Shown: piece after piece, positions 4,759 to 8,599 of the stretch | Position numbering within the stretch: the stretch's first letter is position 1 | How the letters are laid out: every line of letters begins with the position of its first letter | Position numbers and translations under genes: made by a program | From: JACNKV01 sp964388155 | Lineage (GTDB): Bacteria > Fidelibacterota > Marinisomatia > Marinisomatales > JACNKV01 | DNA length: 8,599 nt | Reading direction: 5' to 3' | Assembly: GCA_964388155.1 (NCBI GenBank) | Contig: CAYLYH010000057.1 | Location: forward strand, 1 to 8,599 | Notes under the pieces: model-generated | The model's input: the letters and a program-made list of their open reading frames with translations, nothing else | Databases searched by the model: none | Told to the model about the DNA's origin: nothing

Positions 4759-7700
4759 TCATTCTGATGTAATTGTAATATTGCCTTCACCGGATGTTCG
4801 AATCCAATAGCCTTTCCCGGGATATAAAATCTCGGCGGGTTCATATCCTCCATTAAATTCATAGATTGTCCCACCGATGATAATTCCTAATGGATCATGA
4901 ATTAAATCCACACTCACGGGTGCGGTGACTCCTGTGAATAAATTCCAGCCTTCGGATAGAGAAACCATCACGGATGATATCGACGTACCCGTAATCGTAT
5001 TCACCCCATCCGATGGAAAGCGAAGATAATACCCGACGCCGACAATTAATTGTTCTTCCTGAATAAATCCGCCATCAAATGAAAACAACGTTCCCTCCAG
5101 AGCATCCGGGAACAGACTTTGATAATGTGTATTCTCCATATTCATCGGGAGTCCGACAAGGTTCCACCCGGATAAATGGTCCACATTGACAGATGTAGGC
5201 CCGCCCGTGGTCATGCTGTACAATCCTGTCCGCTTTAAATTACCGCGGTACATATTCCAAAAACCGAAAACGCTACCGGATTCTTTTATGTCGATGTTTT
5301 CCAACGAAGCACTGGTGCCAATCATGACCTCCAAATCTCCATCGTTATCGGTATCAAAAATGGTTGGTGAACCTTTATATGGGAATGTATTTTGTATCGG
5401 AAAATGCGCATACATTTCACCATTCAATTTATAGGCGTAAAGATTCCCGTCTACTGTTGCGGAAATAATTTCCGGTAAACCGTCGCCATCTAAATCTGCA
5501 AACACCGGAGAAGCAATCACGTCATCACTGAGGTTTTTTGGCCAGCCGGAGAGGGGGTTACCATTTAAATCCACACCAAACAATGTACCGTCTTCCGATC
5601 CGATAAACACAGCAATTCCTTCGGATGTTTCAACAAAGCCAGGGGATGTACTCATATCATCATTCGACGCAATTTCGAACCGTAATTCTCCGTTACTGTT
5701 TACTGCATAGAAATTATCGTTCCGTGAACCGGCGAAAATTATTTTTTCTCCATCCACGTCAACAATAGACGGAGCGGTTCTAAAATCGCTGGAAACCGTA
5801 AAAGGGAATCCGTCTGCGACGGTTAAATCATCGTAAATCAGCCAGAGACTTTCTCCGTCCGTGCCACAAACAATGTCGACTTTACCGTTTCCGTTAAAGT
5901 CAGCCAACGCTACACCGCGCTGGATTTTTTCTCCCAGTTCATACGGAAATCCGGGCACATCCGTTCCATCCGGGTTGATGGCAAAAATTTTCCCGGGAGA
6001 TGAATATCCACCGAAAATGATTTCGAGGTTTCCGTCACCGTCAATGTCACCTAATGCCGGTGTCCCCATCAGATATTGCCCTGCGTCATAGTCTGTTTCT
6101 ATGCTGCAATTTTGATCGAGGACAAATACATGTCGACTTTTCGATGCAACCACAATTTCCAATGCTCCATCGTTGTCAACATCGGCAACTGCCGGAGAGC
6201 CCCAAATTTGATTCCCGGTATCAAAGCTGCTGAGTTCTTCACCGGATGTTGTCATAATTCTTACAATACCGCTGTAGTCTGAAAAAATAACTTCGTTAGC
6301 ACCGTCATTATTGATATCCACAACAACCGGAGAAGACCAAACCTGATCACCAACTACGTAAGGCCAACCTTCTTGATTTAGCGATACCGAGATCGTGAAG
6401 GAAATGGTTTTTGCATATTCATGTTCCTGCCCGAAATTTGCTGTGATACTCAATTGAAACTCTATCTCACCAAGATCGACGACATCTGCAACATCAAACT
6501 CAAACGGATCCGTCAAATTTACACCCACTCCTCCGGCGTAAATGATACCGGGGTAATCTGCACTATTGTCAGTAATTGTCACATCCGGGTTTGAGCAAGA
6601 CAGGGTCGCAGAAACATTCATTGCATCTACCCATCCCTCTTCATTTTCTATGGTCACACGCAATTGAGTTGTCTCTCCGGGGTTTAGGACATTATCACCG
6701 TCTCCTTCTCCTAATATTAATATATGCGAAACATAGGTGATATTCGGGTAAATCGTAGCGCCGATGGCTTTGTAAACATCCACCATTCCTGAACCCAGAC
6801 GATTTTGTAAATAATCCTCGGTATTTAAAAGATAAATCAACGGGTCTGCAGTTTCAACAATTCTTGTCTCTAACGTTTCATTGTCCCATTCAGGATAAAA
6901 TGCCTTCAACAGCCCAATACAACTTGCTGCGTTCGGACTTGCCATAGATGAACCGTCCCAAGATTCATATCCCGTTCCAATAATTAAGCTGGTGATTCCT
7001 TCCCCGGGAGCGGAAAGGTCAACAGATTCATGGTAAGTTGCCCAGTGTCCCCAAGTTCCACTACATCCCATAGCAGCTACAGAAATGACATTATTATAAC
7101 TTGACGGATAATGGGAAGCATATTCCTCTCCATAATTTGGGTAATCTTGACCATTCCCCGCGGCCGCAACAATAACGGCTCCGTATGTGTCATGTGCAGT
7201 ATTGACTTGGTTTTGCTCATAACTGCTAAAACCGCCACTTCCCCAGCTGTTATTAATAATCGTAAATGTTCCGGCATAATATCCTGCGCGGGCTGCGTAG
7301 TAAATCCCCGGATAGCCATCATTCACATAGGGTTCCGTTCCTTGATTTTCTCTAGAGCATTTCACCGGAATCACACTGCACCGAAATGCCGTCGATGCCA
7401 TTCCAAGATTATTATCCGTAACTGCACTTAAAATTCCGGCAACATGGGTCCCGTGCGCCCAGGTGCTGTTGTTAGGTACACCGGCTTTCGGCATCGGGTC
7501 ATTATCATCGGCACCAGAATATCCCGACGCATCCCAGCCAATTAGATCATCCACATAATTATCGCCGTCATCGTCTGAATTGTTGGTAAACGGTGAAGCA
7601 GGTTGAAGCGCATCTCTCAAATTAATTCCGTCTCCGCTGTAATAATCCATATTATTTTCCACCAGATATGCCACGACTTCTTCAGCATTCACATATCCGT

Positions 7701-8328
7701 TTCCGTCAGAATCTACCGTCGAAAATATGCTCGATGGAACCTCTCCCTGATTAATCCAAATATTGTTCTGCAGGTCAGGGTGTGTATAGTCCACACCGGT
7801 ATCCACACTTGCAAGGAGGACATGACGGTCTCCCGGAATTTGCCCGTTCTCAACAAAGAAATCCCAAGCTTCAAATGCTTTCACCGCAGATAGGCTGCAT
7901 TGCTGTCCAACCATCGGGTCATTCGGGACATACGTTGGTTTCCGAATATAATCATACTCAGATGACAAGACAGAGGAGAGCGTGGTAATACCATCTTTGG
8001 CGATTGAAATTTGCACCCTGTCTTTTTCGGTAAGGTACACCCGGTAAATCCGGTTCAAGTATACATCCCCGTCGTGATCTCTTGGGTCTGCCTGCGGAAT
8101 CCATGCTTCAATCTTAACAGCATTATGCTCATCCAAAAATTGCTGCACAGCCACGTTATCCACTTTTGGCGGATTGTAAGCCTGCAGGATTTCTAACGGT
8201 TTTGTGCTTGGCCTCAGACAAAACATAAAGGTGTCATCTGATTGATCTTCTATCGCCGCCGAAAACAACAAGCCGGTTCCGATTAACGCTAAGCTTAAGG
8301 TGATTTTTATGTAGTTATTTTGTTTCAT
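4759..8328 (-). CDS. Secreted multidomain subtilisin-family (S8) serine protease
   Basis: A 1189-residue exported protease. Residues 1-25 are a signal peptide and about 26-165 a propeptide-like region. The S8 catalytic domain spans about 166-525. Its triad is intact: Asp176 (SVDTGVD), His292 (AHGTHVAG) and Ser461 (GSSMASP), with oxyanion Asn392 (AAAGNGQ). Between Asp and His are two acidic calcium-loop motifs, DSDGNGYVNAEE (206-217) and DDDGDNYVDD (252-261). Residues 530-650 look like an Ig/CARDB-type domain with GDGDNVLNPGE. Residues 652-1035 hold about seven FG-GAP/VCBS-like repeats (DINNDGANEV at 671, DVDNDGALEI at 716, DIDGDGNLEI at 761, DFNGNGKVDI at 810, a degenerate one at 857, DLDGDGLPEI at 945, DTDNDGDLEV at 992), closing with FWNMYRGNLKRTG. 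The last 139 residues are the double GWNL module. No T9SS sorting domain follows; the stop comes straight after the module. It starts 18 bases after the upstream stop, so it is probably co-transcribed with that gene; the ribosome site is weak (AAAGA-like). It likely degrades or processes proteins outside the cell or in the periplasm. Confidence 0.96.
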   Translation of the reverse strand: MKQNNYIKITLSLALIGTGLLFSAAIEDQSDDTFMFCLRPSTKPLEILQAYNPPKVDNVAVQQFLDEHNAVKIEAWIPQADPRDHDGDVYLNRIYRVYLTEKDRVQISIAKDGITTLSSVLSSEYDYIRKPTYVPNDPMVGQQCSLSAVKAFEAWDFFVENGQIPGDRHVLLASVDTGVDYTHPDLQNNIWINQGEVPSSIFSTVDSDGNGYVNAEEVVAYLVENNMDYYSGDGINLRDALQPASPFTNNSDDDGDNYVDDLIGWDASGYSGADDNDPMPKAGVPNNSTWAHGTHVAGILSAVTDNNLGMASTAFRCSVIPVKCSRENQGTEPYVNDGYPGIYYAARAGYYAGTFTIINNSWGSGGFSSYEQNQVNTAHDTYGAVIVAAAGNGQDYPNYGEEYASHYPSSYNNVISVAAMGCSGTWGHWATYHESVDLSAPGEGITSLIIGTGYESWDGSSMASPNAASCIGLLKAFYPEWDNETLETRIVETADPLIYLLNTEDYLQNRLGSGMVDVYKAIGATIYPNITYVSHILILGEGDGDNVLNPGETTQLRVTIENEEGWVDAMNVSATLSCSNPDVTITDNSADYPGIIYAGGVGVNLTDPFEFDVADVVDLGEIEFQLSITANFGQEHEYAKTISFTISVSLNQEGWPYVVGDQVWSSPVVVDINNDGANEVIFSDYSGIVRIMTTSGEELSSFDTGNQIWGSPAVADVDNDGALEIVVASKSRHVFVLDQNCSIETDYDAGQYLMGTPALGDIDGDGNLEIIFGGYSSPGKIFAINPDGTDVPGFPYELGEKIQRGVALADFNGNGKVDIVCGTDGESLWLIYDDLTVADGFPFTVSSDFRTAPSIVDVDGEKIIFAGSRNDNFYAVNSNGELRFEIASNDDMSTSPGFVETSEGIAVFIGSEDGTLFGVDLNGNPLSGWPKNLSDDVIASPVFADLDGDGLPEIISATVDGNLYAYKLNGEMYAHFPIQNTFPYKGSPTIFDTDNDGDLEVMIGTSASLENIDIKESGSVFGFWNMYRGNLKRTGLYSMTTGGPTSVNVDHLSGWNLVGLPMNMENTHYQSLFPDALEGTLFSFDGGFIQEEQLIVGVGYYLRFPSDGVNTITGTSISSVMVSLSEGWNLFTGVTAPVSVDLIHDPLGIIIGGTIYEFNGGYEPAEILYPGKGYWIRTSGEGNITITSE
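4762..5178 (-). repeat. Double GWNL module, copy at the end of the protease
   Basis: This encodes residues 1051-1189 of the S8 protease. The first half has GWNLVGL (1054-1060), YQSLFP (1069-1074), GTLFSF (1079-1084) and GVGYYLRF (1097-1104). The second half has EGWNLF (1126-1131), GGTIYEFNGGY (1152-1162) and GYWIRT (1173-1178). It is collinear with the copy in the Asp-box protein but lacks cysteines. The DNA has diverged, so this is an old domain duplication and not a recent repeat. Confidence 0.85.
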
Positions 8329-8346
8329 ATTCTCGTCTTTCTTTGA

Positions 8347-8599
8347 TTATTTCATCAATACCAGTTTCTTCGTTTCTACAAATCCATTCGTTTTCAATTG
8401 ATACAAATACATTCCTGATGCTACCGGCTGACCGTGTGCATCTGTGCCGTTCCAAATGATGTGATGAGTACCTGCTAGTGTTCTACTATTCACCAATTCC
8501 AAGACTTCCCTTCCTCTCAAATCATAGACTGTTAATTGTACATCACTGATAACCGGTAACTGATAACGGATTACGGTTTCAGGATTGAATGGATTCGGG
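8347..8599 (-). CDS. C-terminal end of a T9SS-type sorting-domain protein (partial)
   Basis: An open frame enters at the window edge and ends with TAA at 8349-8347, giving the last 83 residues of a larger protein. They begin PNPFNPETVIRYQLP and continue through VYDLRGREVLELV, IIWNGTDAHGQPVASGMYLY and end KKLVLMK. This is the same order of motifs as the sorting domain of the 954-residue protein (PNPFNPETTIDY, GREVNTLV, WNGT, PSGVYFY, KVMLLK), so it is a type IX secretion / FlgD-like C-terminal domain. The main body of the protein lies outside the window and its function is unknown. The protease gene starts 18 bases downstream on the same strand, which suggests one operon. Confidence 0.9.
   Translation of the reverse strand, partial: PNPFNPETVIRYQLPVISDVQLTVYDLRGREVLELVNSRTLAGTHHIIWNGTDAHGQPVASGMYLYQLKTNGFVETKKLVLMK

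Noticed and set aside
4683..4874. 63-codon minus-strand frame overlapping the end of the protease gene
   Set aside because: It overlaps the well-supported protease in another frame and then crosses the promoter region; no domain or remnant of a sorting domain is visible in it.

Overview
The window appears to come from a Gram-negative bacterium of the FCB (Fibrobacteres-Chlorobi-Bacteroidetes) side of the tree, probably one of the marine or sediment candidate phyla such as Marinimicrobia, Calditrichota or a relative. The evidence is two C-terminal domains of the type IX secretion (T9SS / FlgD-like) sorting family with the PNPFNPET signature, together with long secreted multidomain proteins. 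The phylum is an inference; the truncated 16S rRNA gene at the left edge could settle it. Every gene I can support lies on the minus strand, so transcription runs from right to left.

Layout from upstream (right) to downstream (left). (1) 8599-8347: the last 83 codons of a protein ending in a T9SS-type sorting domain, cut by the window edge. (2) 8328-4759: a 1189-residue secreted subtilisin (S8) protease starting 18 bases after that stop. It has an intact catalytic triad, two calcium-loop-like inserts, an Ig-like domain, an FG-GAP/VCBS-type propeller and a terminal double 'GWNL' module. (3) A 152-base gap holding an inverted repeat and a good sigma70-like promoter. (4) 4606-1742: a 954-residue secreted protein with Asp-box (BNR) propeller sequence, the same double GWNL module, an extra beta domain and a full T9SS sorting domain. 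(5) A strong 13-bp intrinsic terminator at 1720-1689. (6) 1648-608: a 346-residue membrane protein with TPR-like repeats and a 'PGAGQ' C-terminal region. (7) 607-356: spacer with a candidate rRNA promoter and leader. (8) 355-1: the 5' end of a 16S rRNA gene.

The first three genes look like an exported-protein cluster. Two of the three end in a T9SS sorting domain. The protease between them has none, but it shares its last domain with the downstream cargo protein. That arrangement, and the promoter and inverted repeat that separate the two genes, are the most interesting parts of the window. I see no tRNA, insertion sequence, CRISPR array or plus-strand gene.
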